NCBI GenBank assembly: GCA_963674835.2
Contig: CAXXKC010000002.1
Location: forward strand, 248,001-312,000
Direction: 5' to 3'
DNA from: G963674835 sp963674835
GTDB taxonomy: Bacteria; Planctomycetota; Planctomycetia; Pirellulales; Thermoguttaceae
DNA length: 64,000 nucleotides
Shown: in pieces, positions 28,286 to 37,310 of the stretch
Numbering within the stretch: the stretch's first letter is position 1
Layout: each line of letters opens with the position of its first letter
Notes under the pieces: model-generated
The model's input: the letters and a program-made list of their open reading frames with translations, nothing else
Database searches by the model: none
What the model was told of the DNA's origin: nothing
Made by a program: the position numbers and the translations under genes

Positions 28286-29176
28286 CTACTGGCCGGCGGC
28301 CAGCTTCTTTGCGACGCCGTCGAAGTAGACGATGGATTGGACGAGTTCGTCGTGGAGGTCGCCCAGCGTGGTTTCGTTTTCGATTCCGATGACGCCGCGG
28401 AATTGCTGCCGGTGCAGTTCCTTGAGAATGCCGCTGATGTCGGCCTTGCCCGTACCGAAGGGGACGCACTGGCCTTTGGCGTTCACGTCTTTGAGGTCGA
28501 ACGTGAGAATGCGCCCTTGGAGCTTTCGCAGGCAATCGACGGCGTTGAGGTCCGATCGCGCCCAGTGGCCGGTGTCGCAGCATGCGCCGATCCGCTTGCT
28601 GCGTCCCTTGAACATAGCGAGAAGCGTTTCGGGCCGCCAATTGGGGGACGGTTTTGCATGGTTGTGGATGGCCAGGTTGATCTGGTACTCGTCGCACAGC
28701 TTCTCGAGCAGGTCCAGGTTCGAAGGGGCCGGCTCGCCGTCGAGCGTTTCGATGCCCATGTCGCGGGCGAAGTCGAACAGCCGGCGGCAGGCGTCCTCGT
28801 CTCCCCAACTCTTGCAGTAGCAGCAGGCCAGTTTCACGCCGGCGTCGTCGAGCCGTTTCTTGGCTTCGGCGCGATCGGCCGCCGACATGCCTTCGTCGAG
28901 AACCGCCGGCTTGGACGCGGAGAGTTTCTGCCAGTTGAAACCGACGACGGTTTTCAGGCCGAGCGCCGCGACCTGATCGACGGTCTCGTAGAACGTGAAG
29001 CGACGGAAGGTGTAGGCGCAACAGCCTAGCCGCCAGCCGAGCTTCTCGGCGCAGGTGGCCGAGGCAGCGGTTTGCGCCGCGAGCACGCTCGGTAGGGCAA
29101 GCCCTCCGCGTGCGGCGGCAACTCCGCCCGCGCCGAGGATTCGAAGGAAGTTCCGACGCTCAATACGCTTGCTCAT
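28286..29176 (-). CDS. Tat-exported sugar phosphate isomerase/epimerase-like TIM barrel
   Basis: The protein is 296 residues; GGAG sits 7 bp before the ATG. A twin-arginine leader (ERRNFLRILGAGG) is followed by a xylose-isomerase-like TIM barrel. Candidate metal ligands are Glu/Asp/His in LDGEP, IHNHAKP, CDTGHW and GVIGIENET. Members isomerise or epimerise ketoses and related polyols. Export of an isomerase is odd in general but common for this family in Planctomycetes. The gene is 46 bp upstream of the ceramidase-like gene and is cotranscribed in all likelihood. Confidence 0.8.
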   Translation of the reverse strand: MSKRIERRNFLRILGAGGVAAARGGLALPSVLAAQTAASATCAEKLGWRLGCCAYTFRRFTFYETVDQVAALGLKTVVGFNWQKLSASKPAVLDEGMSAADRAEAKKRLDDAGVKLACCYCKSWGDEDACRRLFDFARDMGIETLDGEPAPSNLDLLEKLCDEYQINLAIHNHAKPSPNWRPETLLAMFKGRSKRIGACCDTGHWARSDLNAVDCLRKLQGRILTFDLKDVNAKGQCVPFGTGKADISGILKELHRQQFRGVIGIENETTLGDLHDELVQSIVYFDGVAKKLAAGQ

Positions 29177-29350
29177 GGTGATCTCCGGAAGCGGACGAAA
29201 TGGAGAGCCCCGGAAGGCTGACGCCCGACAGGGACGGTCCTGCGGGTGGGCGCTCGCCTTCGCGGGCGTTGGTCAATCCGCGCATCCTGAACACTCTCGG
29301 GACCGTCTCTTCCGTGAGTGTCCCGTGCACTGCGGTGGGCCGGCGGCGCT

Positions 29351-30763
29351 CTAGGTGACGCTCCACGGCGCGCGACCTGGCGGCAGACACAAGAGGCGAT
29401 TCGCCTCGTCGTCGCCGTCGAACCGTTCGGCCACGGGGTCCCACTTCAGCTTTCGCCCCAATTGGCTGGTAATGTACCCGAGCTGCACCACAGAGGTGGA
29501 ACGGTGCCCGACCTCGGCGTCTTCGAGCGTTTGGCCGCGCGTCTTCACGCAGTCGAGGAAGTCGCGCTTCTCGTTCTTAACTTCGTACGGGAAGTCCTCG
29601 GGTTTGACTTCGGCCGTCAACAAGGACTTGGGCTCCGCCTCGAGCTCGGACGGGCCGTACCAGGCGCAGATCCAGCCCTCGGTGCCTTCGAAGCGGACGA
29701 AGACGCGTTTTGAGTCGGAGTTGCGTCCGGCGTTGGTGAAGAACAGATCGACGCCGTTGGCGTAGCGATAATGCAGATCGAAGCCGAGGATGACGTTCCA
29801 GAGGCCGTCTGCGGGCGGGAACTCGCCGTGGCCTTCGATTTCGACCGGACCGGTGCGGTCGGTATTGTTACCCCACTGTGCCACGTCTACCGGATGGTAG
29901 CCCCAGTTGCAGATCCCGCCGTCGCAATAAGTGCGATTGCCGTACCAGCCGGGCCGCGAGTAGCTGCCGCTGACTTCCTTCGGCGGATGCACGCGTTGCT
30001 CGGTGTAGGGCGCGAACGGTGCGGGTCCGAGCCACATGTCGTATTCGAGATCGGGCGGGACGGGCATGGTCGGCTGCATGGGAAGCGGCTCGTTCCAGCA
30101 GGGAGCGACCGTTCGAATGGTCTTGAGTTGGCCGATCTTGCCAGTGCGGACCAACGCGACGGCCTTGTGCCAGGAAGGAATGGAGCGGAACTCGCTGTCG
30201 GTGCGGAACACGCACTTGGCCTTCGCCGCGGCGTCGGCCAGAATGCGCCCGTGCTTGATGCACAGACCGATCGGCTTCTCGCAGCAGACGTCCTTTCCCG
30301 CGCCAATCGCGGCCAGGGCGATGGAGACGTGCCAATGGTCGGGCGTGGTGATCATCACGGCGTCGACGTCCTTGCGGGCGAGGACGTCGCGGAAGTCGGT
30401 CGTGCGGTAGCAATCCTTGAGTGCGCCGATATCGAACTTGTGGGCCTTGGCTTTCGCTGCCGCATAGGCGCTGTCGAGCTTCAATCGCCAGCGGTCTACG
30501 TCGCATAGCGCGACGACCTGAGCGTCGGGCGCGGTGACAAACGGCCAGAAGTTGTACGCGATCGCCTGGCGTCCGACGCCGATCATTCCCACGCCGATAC
30601 GGTTGCTGGGCGCGGCCTTGCCATCGGCCCCCAACGCCGACGCGGGGATGATGGTCGGCATCGCCAGGCCTGCGCCAAGGGCTGCGCCAGTGGCCGCCAA
30701 GAAACGGCGGCGGGAAACCGATTTGTTACGCTTCGTATGACGCTTGCCGCCATCGCTCGACAT
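29351..30763 (-). CDS. Tat-exported Gfo/Idh/MocA family oxidoreductase
   Basis: The protein is 470 residues from the ATG at 30763 behind AAGGAGC. The leader has SRRRFLAATG, a clear twin-arginine motif. The Rossmann domain begins IGVGMIGVGRQ and continues with ALCDVD, TPDHWH and the family EKP motif (CCEKPIG). The C-terminal alpha/beta domain contains GGICNWGYHPVDVAQW, where the His is the usual catalytic residue. Such enzymes oxidise sugars with a tightly bound NAD(P). It heads the four-gene operon; 174 bp separate it from the isomerase gene. Confidence 0.85.
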   Translation of the reverse strand: MSSDGGKRHTKRNKSVSRRRFLAATGAALGAGLAMPTIIPASALGADGKAAPSNRIGVGMIGVGRQAIAYNFWPFVTAPDAQVVALCDVDRWRLKLDSAYAAAKAKAHKFDIGALKDCYRTTDFRDVLARKDVDAVMITTPDHWHVSIALAAIGAGKDVCCEKPIGLCIKHGRILADAAAKAKCVFRTDSEFRSIPSWHKAVALVRTGKIGQLKTIRTVAPCWNEPLPMQPTMPVPPDLEYDMWLGPAPFAPYTEQRVHPPKEVSGSYSRPGWYGNRTYCDGGICNWGYHPVDVAQWGNNTDRTGPVEIEGHGEFPPADGLWNVILGFDLHYRYANGVDLFFTNAGRNSDSKRVFVRFEGTEGWICAWYGPSELEAEPKSLLTAEVKPEDFPYEVKNEKRDFLDCVKTRGQTLEDAEVGHRSTSVVQLGYITSQLGRKLKWDPVAERFDGDDEANRLLCLPPGRAPWSVT

Positions 30764-30935
30764 AGGATGCTCCTTTTCGCAAAACGCGCACAGGAAGGTC
30801 TTCTGGGATCCATGATAATCGGCGGCACGGCGCCGTGTCGATGGACGATTGCGCAATCGCGCGCGTATGGATGCGCAAGCGGTTTGGCCCGGGGGGTTGC
30901 CTGGAACGGGCCAGAGAATCGCCGCCACGGGTGCA

Positions 30936-31688
30936 TTAGGGCGACCAGTTTTGCGCCTGTCGCTCCTCGCGGTTTCCCTGGAAGTCTTCCACTCGTTCGT
31001 TGAGTTGATAGACCTCGACCCGGGCGTTTTCCGCTTCGGACGAAGTGCCGGTCCCCAAGGTTAGCGGCTCGAACTCGGCGGCTTCACTGAGCCGAATGCG
31101 GGAGGCGTCGACTCCTCCCTGCTCGAGATACTTGAGCGTGGCCATACATCGAGCGAAGCAGAGTTCCCACGTACTGTGGAAGGGGCTGTTCGGCGGCAAA
31201 GGGCGCCGGGAAGCATGGGCGCGGATTTCGATCTTGTTCGGCTTGCCGACCAGCAAGGGCAGCAGTTCCTTCAGCCGCCGCTGACCTTGCGCGTCGAGCT
31301 CGGCCGAGCCTTCGGCGAATTGAACTCCGGTTCCTTCGCCGGAGAGCGCTCCGTCGTGAATGATCATGAAGTGCGCGTTGCGCGGGACGGCGTTTTCGGG
31401 CCCATCGGGCGGAACGACCTTGGCCACCGACGGTGCCAGTCCCGGGCCACGCGCGCGCGGGCCGCGCGGCGCGGATTTCGTGCCTTTTTTCGGCCCGTTT
31501 CCCTGCGGGGCGGATCCTGTCCCCGGTATTTTCGACTTATAACCAAACGGATCCTTGAAGTACTCGGCGACGGCTTCCTGGATGGGCTTGCCCTGAGCGG
31601 TAATCCACATGACGAGGAAAAAGGCCATCATAGCCGTCACAAAGTCGGCGTAAGCGACCTTCCATGCACCGCCACCCTTGCCAGCCAT
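30936..31688 (-). CDS. motB: Flagellar motor protein MotB
   Basis: The protein is 250 residues. A single membrane helix (about 12-30) carries the proton-channel Asp (D15 in KVAYADFVTAMM), followed by a plug-like segment and a periplasmic OmpA-like peptidoglycan-binding domain (about 125-240, ending in ENARVEVYQL). In MotA4B2 stators this Asp conducts ions. The N-terminus is unusually short before the helix. It lies 53 bp after motA. GGGAG lies upstream of the ATG. Confidence 0.85.
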   Translation of the reverse strand: MAGKGGGAWKVAYADFVTAMMAFFLVMWITAQGKPIQEAVAEYFKDPFGYKSKIPGTGSAPQGNGPKKGTKSAPRGPRARGPGLAPSVAKVVPPDGPENAVPRNAHFMIIHDGALSGEGTGVQFAEGSAELDAQGQRRLKELLPLLVGKPNKIEIRAHASRRPLPPNSPFHSTWELCFARCMATLKYLEQGGVDASRIRLSEAAEFEPLTLGTGTSSEAENARVEVYQLNERVEDFQGNREERQAQNWSP

Positions 31689-31741
31689 GACCGCTCAGCT
31701 CCCAACTACCGACTGTCCACTACTGACTGCCTAGCACTCAC

Positions 31742-32605
31742 CTATCCGCCGGTCTCCAAGTCGCTGAACAGCTTTTCCAGCTCCTCGCGGTCGAGGCGGT
31801 TTTCGCTCGTGAGCCCACGACACGCCTGCTCGATGGCCACCTTGGGCGCCACGCCGCTGGCCATTCCTTCGGCAATCACCACGAATGTGCGAAAGAAGCC
31901 CACTTCGGCGGCTCCGAGAAACTCCATGCGCACCGAGATTGGGGCGAAGAAGCCGTACGAGAGGAGAATGCCCAGGAAGGTCCCGACCAGAGCTGCACCG
32001 ACCTTCTCGCCGATCTCGTCGACCGGGCCGTTGATGGCTTCCATGGTGACGACGATCCCCATGACGGCCGCCACGATGCCGAAACCGGGTAGGGCGTCGG
32101 CCGTTTTGGCCACGACCCCTTGCGGCGCGTGGTGCTCTTCTTCGAGGACCTTCAACTCGGCCTCGAGCATTGCGGGCACGCGATCGACCGTGACCGTGCC
32201 GTCGATGATCGGGGTCAGCGTGCGGCAGACGAAGTCCATCACGTGGTGGTTCTTCGCAATGCCCGGGTACTTGGCAAAGATCGAACTCTGTTCGGGGCTA
32301 GAGACGTGCGATTCTACGGCCAACATGCCATCGCGCCGCGCGAGGCGCAGGAGCTCATACGACAATTTGAGTAGTTCCTCGTATCCGCGTTTGCCGTAGG
32401 GGGAGCCCTTCACACAATCGATCATCCCGCGGACAACGTCGATGAGGACCTTTTTGGGCGACATGACGATGAGAGCCCCCATGGCGGCGCCGCCGATCGT
32501 GAGGATTTCGGAAGGGTGGACTAGGGCCCCAATATGGCCGCCTGCCATCACGAAGCCGCCGAGAACCGACCCAAGGACCACGATGAATCCCACCACAACG
32601 ATCAT
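31742..32605 (-). CDS. motA: Flagellar motor protein MotA
   Basis: The protein is 287 residues, the usual length. It has four membrane segments: two at the N-terminus (VVVGFIVVLGSVLGGFVMAG; ILTIGGAAMGALIVM) and two in the C-terminal half (GFGIVAAVMGIVVTMEAI; GAALVGTFLGILLSYGFFAP). The cytoplasmic loop has the charged stretch that meets FliG. The Pro residues near the last helices are kept. With MotB it forms the stator. No other flagellar gene is in the window. Confidence 0.88.
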   Translation of the reverse strand: MIVVVGFIVVLGSVLGGFVMAGGHIGALVHPSEILTIGGAAMGALIVMSPKKVLIDVVRGMIDCVKGSPYGKRGYEELLKLSYELLRLARRDGMLAVESHVSSPEQSSIFAKYPGIAKNHHVMDFVCRTLTPIIDGTVTVDRVPAMLEAELKVLEEEHHAPQGVVAKTADALPGFGIVAAVMGIVVTMEAINGPVDEIGEKVGAALVGTFLGILLSYGFFAPISVRMEFLGAAEVGFFRTFVVIAEGMASGVAPKVAIEQACRGLTSENRLDREELEKLFSDLETGG

Positions 32606-32982
32606 GTTCGCGCTCCAGACCCCACTGGCAGACTATCACCGGCGGCATCACTACTGCTTTGGTGCGCACCGTCGCTATTTGCGCCACCGGCTGTGTCCCA
32701 CAGTCTCAGTATCGACCGGCCATCGCCTCCGCCCCAACCATCCCCGGTAGGAAATCCTTTGCTGCGAGACAATAGGGAGAATGCGGAACCTGTTCATGCG
32801 GTCCCCTCCGCTGTCGACCCTGCTGGCCCCCTCTAAGAGATGGGCCCGCGGAGCAGATGCGGTCGCCGCGGGTACGGGCTCGCTGGCGGCCCTCGGAATT
32901 GGGGCTGCCCTCTCGTGCATCTTGCACCTGGGCTGCCGAAAGGGTCTGATCAACGGTTCGATCCAACCGCCTGGAGCCGATC
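32606..32982. other. Divergent intergenic region between motA and mutM
   Basis: These 377 bases separate genes on opposite strands and should hold both promoters. No strong -35/-10 pair, hairpin or gene stands out. Confidence 0.45.
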
Positions 32983-33822
32983 ATGCCGGAACTCCCGGAA
33001 GTGGAAACCATGTGTCGGGGCATTGCGGCGGCCGTCGGTGGCCGCATTACGGCGGCGCACCGGCCGCGATCGCATCTGGAGCCGATCGGGATGGAACCGC
33101 CGCTGCGCACGTTTCAGCGCCGCGTCGTCGGGCGCACGATCGAGGGGATCGCGCGCGTCGGCAAACGGGTGGTCCTTTGCCTGGACAGTGCAGATCGGAT
33201 CATCATCGAGCCGCGTATGACGGGACGCGTGCTCGTTTCGCAGCCGCCCAATGCCGACTACGTTCGCCTAGTCCTCGAATTGGCCGGATGCGAGGTTGAG
33301 CGATTGTTGTTCTGGGATGTCCGTGGTTTGGGGCAGGTGCGCCTGTTTTCGGCCGAAGAGTTTGGTCGTCGGCTCGGGCCTGACACGATCGGTCCGGACG
33401 CCCTAGTGATCACGGCCGAGGAGCTGCGCCGACGGCTCGGGGCGAGCCGCCGCGCGATCAAGGTGGCCCTGCTCGACCAGCACGCGGTGGCGGGAATCGG
33501 CAATCTGTACGCGTCGGAGATCCTTCACTTGGCGGCCATCCATCCGGCCGTGCCCTGCCTCCAACTCGACTCGAAGCAGTGGGGGCGTTTGCACCGTTCG
33601 ATTCGCAAGATCCTCGACGAGGCCATTGGTTACCAGGGATCGACCCTGGGCGACGGCACGTATCGAGACGCCGAGAATCGGACGGGCCGCTACCAGCAGC
33701 ATCACCTGGTCTATCAGCGCGCCGGACAGCCCTGCCGTCGATGCCGGACCGAGACGATCGAGCGGATCGTCCAGTGCCAGCGTTCGACGTTCTTCTGCCC
33801 ACGATGCCAGTCGGAGAGCTGA
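32983..33822 (+). CDS. mutM: Formamidopyrimidine-DNA glycosylase
   Basis: The protein is 279 residues. It begins MPELPEVET: after Met removal the Pro and Glu are the catalytic residues that attack and open the sugar of damaged bases such as 8-oxoguanine. The conserved Lys lies in GKRVVLCL. The helix-two-turn-helix is HAVAGIGNLYASEIL, and a C-terminal zinc finger has Cys pairs in CRRCRTET and CPRCQ. All features of an active enzyme are present. GGAG precedes the ATG. Confidence 0.95.
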   Translation: MPELPEVETMCRGIAAAVGGRITAAHRPRSHLEPIGMEPPLRTFQRRVVGRTIEGIARVGKRVVLCLDSADRIIIEPRMTGRVLVSQPPNADYVRLVLELAGCEVERLLFWDVRGLGQVRLFSAEEFGRRLGPDTIGPDALVITAEELRRRLGASRRAIKVALLDQHAVAGIGNLYASEILHLAAIHPAVPCLQLDSKQWGRLHRSIRKILDEAIGYQGSTLGDGTYRDAENRTGRYQQHHLVYQRAGQPCRRCRTETIERIVQCQRSTFFCPRCQSES

Positions 33823-34005
33823 CGGCCCGCGGGGGCCACTCACATTGCTTGGTGTCTACACCACCGGTGGGGACTGGTACTGAGATCGAAACGGCCGATA
33901 ATCAGTATCTATAATGGAACGGGGCAGTGCGGGGACGGCCATTTGCGAGGCTTCCGCCGTTGGATACACCCTGGCCGTTCCATTCTAGATGACAAGGACA
34001 GTTCC

Positions 34006-35178
34006 ATGCGGGCATTGACGATCCTCGCGACAGGTTGTCTCGTTGCAGCCGTGGTGGCCGGTGACGTCGGATGTCGCCAGGCGTCGTCCGCCGATGACGG
34101 ACCAACAACCGCCCGTACCGCCTACATCAGGAGCGAGAAGATGAAGCTGGAAAAGGAAATCCTCGGCAAGGGGCCCGACGGCAGCGAGATCGAGCAGTTC
34201 ACGCTGATCAACGATCATGGGCTGAAGGTCAAGGTGATGAGCTACGGCGCGACGCTGACGTCGGTGCAGGTCCCCGATCGCGACGGCAAGCTGGCCGAGG
34301 TCACGCTCAACCTCGACTCGCTGGAGGATTACCTCGCCGGGCATCCGTGTCTGGGCTCGGTCTGCGGGCGGTTTGCCAACCGGATTGCCAAGGGCAAGTT
34401 CACGCTCGACGGGCAGGAGTACACGCTGGCGGTTAACAACGGGCCGAATCACCTGCACGGCGGCAAGATTGGTTTCAACAAGGTCGTTTGGACATCGGGC
34501 CCGGCGCCTTTCGAGAACTCGGTCGGTGTGACCTTTACGTACCATAGCCGCGATGGCGAGGAAGGTTATCCGGGAAATCTGACGGCAAAGGTGACGTACA
34601 GTCTGACCGGCGATGACGAGTTGCGCATCGAGTACGTAGCCATGGCCGACAAGGCGACGCCCATCAATCTGACGAATCATGCTTACTGGAACCTGGGGGG
34701 CATCGGCTCGGGCTCCGTGCTGAACCACCAACTCATGCTCAAGGCGGCGCGGTTCCTGCCAGTCGACGATACGCAGATTCCAGTCGGCCGGCTCGACCCT
34801 GTGGCGGGGACGCCCATGGATTTCACCGAGCCGAAATCGATCGGTTCGCGTATCGAGCAGGTGCCTGGCGGTTACGACCACTGCTTCGTGGTGGATCGGC
34901 AGGACGACACGCTGGTGTTGGCCGGTCGGCTTTCGGACCCGAGCAGCGGCCGTGTTATGGAAGTGTATACGACTCAGCCCGGAGTGCAGGTGTATACGGC
35001 CAACGGGCTGAATCGGCACGGGGCCGGCGGAGTCGAATTCCGGCCGCACGACGCCGTCTGCCTGGAAACCCAGCACTTTCCGGATTCGCCCAACCAGCCA
35101 CAGTTCCCGTCGACGATCCTTCGTCCGAAGGAGACCTTCCGCGAGGTGACGGTCTACAAGTTCCTCGTGGAGAAGTGA
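34006..35178 (+). CDS. galM: Aldose 1-epimerase (galactose mutarotase), exported
   Basis: The protein is 390 residues from the ATG at 34006 (AAGGA upstream). The N-terminal 25 residues form a signal peptide ending near GDVGCRQ; a lipoprotein is possible but the lipobox is poor. GalM marks are clear: NHLHGG (first catalytic His), NHAYWNLGG (second His) and the base Glu in CLETQHFPDSPNQP. The enzyme interconverts alpha and beta anomers of aldoses. It precedes xylA. A TATAAT lies at 33910-33915, about 90 bp upstream, without a clear -35. Confidence 0.9.
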   Translation: MRALTILATGCLVAAVVAGDVGCRQASSADDGPTTARTAYIRSEKMKLEKEILGKGPDGSEIEQFTLINDHGLKVKVMSYGATLTSVQVPDRDGKLAEVTLNLDSLEDYLAGHPCLGSVCGRFANRIAKGKFTLDGQEYTLAVNNGPNHLHGGKIGFNKVVWTSGPAPFENSVGVTFTYHSRDGEEGYPGNLTAKVTYSLTGDDELRIEYVAMADKATPINLTNHAYWNLGGIGSGSVLNHQLMLKAARFLPVDDTQIPVGRLDPVAGTPMDFTEPKSIGSRIEQVPGGYDHCFVVDRQDDTLVLAGRLSDPSSGRVMEVYTTQPGVQVYTANGLNRHGAGGVEFRPHDAVCLETQHFPDSPNQPQFPSTILRPKETFREVTVYKFLVEK

Positions 35179-35484
35179 GTCCCCCCGTCCACCCCTGGCA
35201 GTTGCAAAACGCCCCCACACCCTTATACTAAGAAGCCTTAACCACGGCCCCTCTCTCGCGAGTGGAAGAGGGCCCGGGGGTGAGAGTGTTTTGCTTCTGC
35301 GATAGCCTTTAATGATCTTCGCGTAAGTAGTGACACGGCGGCGCCGACGGTTTCCCCACGAATGCCGGGCTCCCGCTGGTCGCCCTGAGTTCGCTACTAA
35401 TGCGGCACTCATTAAGTGCGTTGCCAAAACGACCTACCAACTGTGCACGGCGCCGAGCCGGTAGACCAGAAGAAGGAGCCAAGA
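35179..35484. other. Intergenic region before xylA
   Basis: This 306-bp region holds a possible promoter (TTGCAA 35202-35207, 16 bp, TATACT 35224-35229) and an imperfect GC-rich hairpin at 35246-35274 that looks like a dispersed intergenic repeat. No gene is seen. Confidence 0.4.
35246..35274. repeat. Imperfect GC-rich hairpin
   Basis: GGCCC (35246-35250) pairs with GGGCC (35270-35274), with partial pairing of the CTCTCTCGCGAGTGGAAGAG interior. No T-run follows. It may be a dispersed repeat or an attenuator-like structure between a candidate promoter and xylA. Confidence 0.4.
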
Positions 35485-36519
35485 ATGCCTGCCAAGTATC
35501 GTTTTTCCTTCGGGCCCTGGAACATCCACGAGGGGGCCGATCCGTTCGGACCGACCGTGCGGCCGACGATTGATTTCGCCAAGAAGCTGAAGAGCTATAA
35601 GCAGCTGGGCTTTGAGGGCGTGCAGTTTCACGACGACGACGCCGTGCCCGACATCGATGAGAAGTCGGACGCCCAGGTGGTGAAGGAGGCCAGCGAAGTC
35701 AAGAAGATGCTGGACGGCGAAGGTCTGGTGGCCGAATTCGTCGCGCCGCGACTGTGGGAGAGCTCGCGCGGCATCGACGGCGGCTTCACGGCCAACGATC
35801 CGGAGGATCGGAAGTGGGCCGTCAATCGTTTGAAGCAGTGTGCGACGATCGCCAACGCCCTGGGCTGCAAACTGATCGTTCTGTGGTTGGCCCGCGAGGG
35901 AACCTACATCCGCGAGTCGAAGAACGCGATCGAGGCTCACCGCCATCTGGTCGACGCCATGAACCAGGTGCTGGAGTTCGACAAAGAGATTCAAATAGCC
36001 ATCGAGCCCAAACCGAACGAGCCGATGGATCACGCCTATATTCCGACGATCGGCCATGCGTTGGCGATCGGCGCGCGGACGGTCGATCCGGCCCGCGTCG
36101 GCGGCCTGATCGAAACGGCCCACGCGTTGCTGGCCGGGCTGGACCCATCGGACGAGATGGCGTTTGCCCTTTCGGCGGACAAGCTGTGGAGCGTTCACCT
36201 CAACGACCAGAACGGTCTGAAGTTCGACCAGGACAAGTCGTTCGGTGCCGCCAACCTTCGCGGCGCGTATAACCAGGTCCGAGTGCTCGAGTTGGCCAAC
36301 TACGCGGCCACCGGCCGTTTTATCGGCCTGGACGTGAAAGCGATGCGCAGCCAACCGAAGGAACTGGCCACGAAGCACCTTTCCAACAGCCGCACCGTGT
36401 TCCTGAAGCTGGTCGAGAAGGTCCGCACGTTCCCGGCCGACGTGGAGCGCCAGTGCATCGCCAATCGCGACTACGAGGCCTTGGAACTGGCCGTGTTGGA
36501 ACACCTGATGGGCGGCTGA
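35485..36519 (+). CDS. xylA: Xylose isomerase
   Basis: The protein is 344 residues from the ATG at 35485 with AGAAGGAG upstream. It matches the class I (actinobacterial-type) enzyme: FSFGPWNI start, the catalytic His in VQFHDDDAVP, metal-binding Glu/Lys in IEPKPNEP, TIGHAL, and HLNDQNGLKFDQDKSFG near the end. It is somewhat shorter than typical class I members (about 390). It converts xylose to xylulose, and often glucose to fructose, with two divalent metals. It is cytoplasmic. Confidence 0.9.
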   Translation: MPAKYRFSFGPWNIHEGADPFGPTVRPTIDFAKKLKSYKQLGFEGVQFHDDDAVPDIDEKSDAQVVKEASEVKKMLDGEGLVAEFVAPRLWESSRGIDGGFTANDPEDRKWAVNRLKQCATIANALGCKLIVLWLAREGTYIRESKNAIEAHRHLVDAMNQVLEFDKEIQIAIEPKPNEPMDHAYIPTIGHALAIGARTVDPARVGGLIETAHALLAGLDPSDEMAFALSADKLWSVHLNDQNGLKFDQDKSFGAANLRGAYNQVRVLELANYAATGRFIGLDVKAMRSQPKELATKHLSNSRTVFLKLVEKVRTFPADVERQCIANRDYEALELAVLEHLMGG

Positions 36520-36635
36520 CCGTCCGCAACACATCTCGCCCGGCGTTTCTCTCCCCGAGGTCGGGAGGGAAGCACGGGCGGAGTGGGCCGCGGTTCCGAT
36601 GGGCGTCTGTTTGAACAGCTAAGAAAGGGTTGACC

Positions 36636-37109
36636 ATGATCGTCGATCGCATCGAAAACGCCGCCATGTACAGTGGTACCAATGCCCGCCTGGCCGCGGC
36701 GTTGGAATACATCGCGCGCACCGATTTCTCCCAAGTGGCCGACGGCAAATATGAGCTCGACGGTGAGAACATGTTTTCCATGATCCAGCGCTATCCCTCC
36801 CGGCCCACGGACAAGATCGTTTGGGAGGCCCACCGCAAGTACTTCGACGTGCAGTTCATCTACTCGGGCGTGGAGAAGATGGGGCACGTGAACATGCACG
36901 ACGGGTTGACGCAGCGCAGCCTGACCGTGACGACGCCGTACAGTGCGGAGAAGGATTACGAGCTGTACGAGGCGCAGGGGGACTTCATTGTCTACCGCGC
37001 CGGTGATTTCGCCGTGTACTTTCCACAGGACGTCCACGCACCGGGACTGGTGGCGGGATCGGCGCCGGAAGACGTTTGCAAAGTCGTCGTGAAGTGTCGC
37101 ATGGCGTGA
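36636..37109 (+). CDS. YhcH/YjgK/YiaL (DUF386) family protein
   Basis: The protein is 157 residues. The ATG at 36636 follows AAGAAAGGG; a TTG two codons upstream is possible. The family is a small cupin-like fold found with sugar catabolic genes; members such as TabA and YhcH are linked to sialic acid or biofilm sugars. Family residues appear in KIVWEAHRKYFDVQFI (the His/Glu region) and FAVYFPQDVHAPG. Its place 116 bp after xylA suggests anomer or sugar handling in the same pathway. Confidence 0.85.
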   Translation: MIVDRIENAAMYSGTNARLAAALEYIARTDFSQVADGKYELDGENMFSMIQRYPSRPTDKIVWEAHRKYFDVQFIYSGVEKMGHVNMHDGLTQRSLTVTTPYSAEKDYELYEAQGDFIVYRAGDFAVYFPQDVHAPGLVAGSAPEDVCKVVVKCRMA

Positions 37110-37131
37110 TCGGCGAATCGGTCGCGTGGTA

Positions 37132-37149
37132 GCCTGCGGCTCCGCAGGC
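37132..37149. repeat. Perfect intergenic hairpin
   Basis: GCCTGCGG and CCGCAGGC form an 8-bp stem with a two-base CT loop, 23 bp after the yhcH-like gene. No T-run follows. It is of the same type as the other short GC-rich intergenic palindromes in the window. Confidence 0.5.
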
Positions 37150-37310
37150 CGGCCACCGGCACAACTGCATTTTCCCGCATGGCCGTTTCATTCGGCACCG
37201 GACGCCGTGTTCGATCGGCGTGTGACCTATCCTTGGCTGAGGGCCCCCGTTATGCGCCGCGGCGCGCTGCGGCGGCCCAGGTTAGCCACTGCTGGGGTCG
37301 GGCGTCGTCC

